The notes below the pieces were generated by a model that was not told the DNA's origin, did not search any database, and worked only from the letters and a program-made list of their open reading frames with translations. A stretch of DNA of 8,784 nt, taken from NCBI GenBank assembly GCA_017620875.1, contig JAGAUH010000018.1:1-8784 (forward strand), given 5' to 3'. The DNA is from Clostridia bacterium (GTDB lineage: Bacteria > Bacillota > Clostridia > Christensenellales > Borkfalkiaceae). Position numbers and translations under genes: made by a program. Below, in pieces: positions 7,901 through 8,784 of this stretch (position 1 is the first letter of the stretch; the number at the start of each line of letters is the position of its first letter).

Positions 7901-8784
7901 AGCAACAGCGTAGAAAAAGAAATTGCAAACCTATACAAAACTTTCGTAGACAGATTAGTAAACGTAATAGGCACTTCGGAAGAAGCAATTTTAACCGCTA
8001 CCGAATACGTTTTAGGTCAACTAGAAAGCATTTACACCTTTGCAGACTCAGTAATTGGCAACTTAGACGGCGTTTTACAAGAAATAGCAACTACTCTTTG
8101 CAATCAAATAAGTTATATTGCTTACAACGTAAATTTACAAGTTGCAACGACTATTAACACACTTTATAACAATATTAAACCTATGGTGCTTGCTAGCGTA
8201 GATAAAATTGCTACTAGCCTAGAACAAGTAGATTTTGCTCAAATTAAACAAGATTTACTATCTTTAGTAACTTCCGTTGAGTTAGAGTTAAAACAAAGCC
8301 TACAAACCTTATTTGACAATTACTCAGCAAAACTTGCCGAGTTTATACAAGTAGTTCAACAAGAACAAATTGCAATAGTTTCTCAAGCATTACAAAGCGT
8401 AAAAGTTTTCGCGGAGCAAGCATTTGCAGAAATTACCACTCTACTTGGCAACGAAATAAAAGTAGTATTAGAGCAAATTGGTCTTCAACTAACAAGTTGT
8501 TTAGTATTGGTTAAAAACCTAGCGTTAGACACGGCAAATAGTTGTTACAATAGCATACTAGCAAATCTATCTAACTTAAAAGATTTTAAACAAGACTTAC
8601 TTAACACTATAACTAGTATTCAAGCAAACTTAACCGTAGAGTTACAAAACCTTTATGCAAAATATACCGCCCTATACCAAGATATACTATCTAGTATACA
8701 ACAAACGCAAAACGAATTGTTTATTTTCGTGTTTACGCAAATTAAACAAACGGGCGAATATATTTTAACCGAGTTACAAACCAC
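4916..8784 (+). CDS. Secreted SGNH/GDSL hydrolase-like protein with long helical tail, 3' end outside window
   Basis: The frame is open for 1289 codons to the window edge. Residues 1-32 form a signal peptide: basic start (K2, K4, K7), hydrophobic core 10-30, and a likely cleavage after VTA (32). Block I of the SGNH family is YVSLGDSMTNGYG, with the nucleophile candidate S51. A block III equivalent is CEGNAN (199-204), where N202 may be the oxyanion asparagine but the usual GGND is altered. The strand NPDVEIMVVGIINSFYG (299-315) fits the fold. Block V is GDGLGVHPSKYGH (673-685) with H679; the aspartate D674 is five residues before it, not the usual three. About 470 residues separate blocks III and V, far more than normal, and include a proline-rich stretch near 463-468. 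From about 715 to the edge the chain is helical and amphipathic, with only two prolines (P794, P1089), resembling phasin, apolipoprotein or coiled-coil segments. It likely acts on ester bonds outside the cell; substrate unknown. Confidence 0.85.
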   Translation, partial: MKAKLQKVSYYVILALLAICFVFTGASLIVTADDNSSSNTQTIKYVSLGDSMTNGYGLNGYANNGLMIETPSAYPARFAKYLSQVKNAEVDLVQLAVAAQRPEDISFFLEIDLNDQEAVDIANRTKNEWIAKYGDTEWKNGLINEWNAKFKNGDFYTWTEQTDGRLKGFPEGATERERLVNALRTYQESVRDADVISLCEGNANFGVFLLNKLLTVLGGGTSFFNSDWEWVNIQDAVRSLDAETQSLILSLNDELTTLLAEQMPDNPQLVKDVTKLLSYTVTSYVISYKNLLDQIVTYNPDVEIMVVGIINSFYGTKIAYEQDGQKQILDIGEIFELIFGTLNYYQTSVPTIMQLSGNPLYKDVKFLYAEPTQDVELLVTQLSRSYDLTTKTWKDVDDVDSLTLRDRNTRQFNHNIFGLIKGLINPLISDYGLQLEEINLQDVLAYEQFIAKWQAHLQDETNPEPKPTDVYTVKKLVGTTYQDVQTTLSLNKIITASIFLAIDDVSVYASTLTELDASAFLSIATGGLNDGLFSGVASALDPNALIDMNAISADVQNAVLSDEATYTAVKQYIISTYDDLIRPQVEQWVYEFYVANGTMPTAEQQEQYYLGIALSNNDIVNDVMFNPNYGLKFVQQYLSYYLANNIYSPLNQALKQDATLVGLFSLYSRFMVGDGLGVHPSKYGHDTILNSIISSYENGYTCKDAVIDKTLMVVDSVATVIKEHGNEILNSAYDYLDTNGYIDQFNGYVAQAEQMLQELQLSLNQTIDSYVTLAKEQVDLALKDIKAQIETIKPMAEKLGGDIEKKVNEIIAFVDKLENDIINGINSVLTQAEDISLAIKEYSSLVSTRLQNFVVMVEEKVAIVSEQIALEIHNLSANLQVKINDAITYSKNLIANATSQDTINKIKADLDKFLTDAKQDFYLAVTNLVNDYKQELATFVEQVKQEQIKFIKETVLIIKTSVSNIVAEISSEISLAVKDFAYTLTQDAKAFVLEISNSVEKEIANLYKTFVDRLVNVIGTSEEAILTATEYVLGQLESIYTFADSVIGNLDGVLQEIATTLCNQISYIAYNVNLQVATTINTLYNNIKPMVLASVDKIATSLEQVDFAQIKQDLLSLVTSVELELKQSLQTLFDNYSAKLAEFIQVVQQEQIAIVSQALQSVKVFAEQAFAEITTLLGNEIKVVLEQIGLQLTSCLVLVKNLALDTANSCYNSILANLSNLKDFKQDLLNTITSIQANLTVELQNLYAKYTALYQDILSSIQQTQNELFIFVFTQIKQTGEYILTELQT

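Overview
The window is AT-rich bacterial DNA read with the standard bacterial code: no in-frame TGA occurs, stops are TAA, and purine-rich Shine-Dalgarno sites precede most genes. Two close matches to the sigma-70/sigma-A consensus, heavy use of TTA, ATA, AAA and AGA codons, one likely TTG start and the protein families present suggest a low-GC Bacillota (Clostridia-like, probably gut-associated) genome. That assignment is an inference; no rRNA or marker gene is present.

Left half (1-2744, minus strand): a compact three-gene operon, read right to left. The first gene (2007-2744) encodes a cytoplasmic SEL1-repeat protein. The second (600-1991) encodes an N-terminal TIR domain that keeps the W-V-x-K-E motif of NAD-cleaving TIR enzymes, followed by seven SEL1 repeats. 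The third (587 to beyond position 1) encodes another SEL1-repeat protein and is cut by the window edge. Gaps are 15 and 12 bases and each gene has its own ribosome binding site. The last repeats of the TIR gene lie in exact 108-bp register, with near-identical DNA stretches. A likely reading is a TIR-based NADase effector with SEL1 scaffold or sensor partners, possibly antiphage or stress-related. No recognised defence partner such as ThsA is in the window.

Middle (2745-3058): a divergent intergenic region with a strong promoter pointing each way. The plus-strand one is a perfect TTGACA-17-TATAAT, followed at once by a 20-bp perfect palindrome that looks like an operator.

Right half (3059-8784, plus strand): first a class I adenylate-forming enzyme (acyl-CoA ligase type), then a separately promoted, very long gene that runs off the right edge. 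The latter encodes a secreted SGNH/GDSL-hydrolase-like protein with unusual active-site blocks, a large insertion, and at least about 570 residues of almost proline-free helical tail. Its promoter also has a perfect AT-rich palindrome just downstream of the -10 box, so the two right-hand genes may share a type of control. Fatty-acyl activation beside a secreted esterase-like protein hints at lipid or acyl metabolism, but this link is inferred from position only.

No tRNA, rRNA, CRISPR array, insertion sequence or convincing intrinsic terminator was seen.
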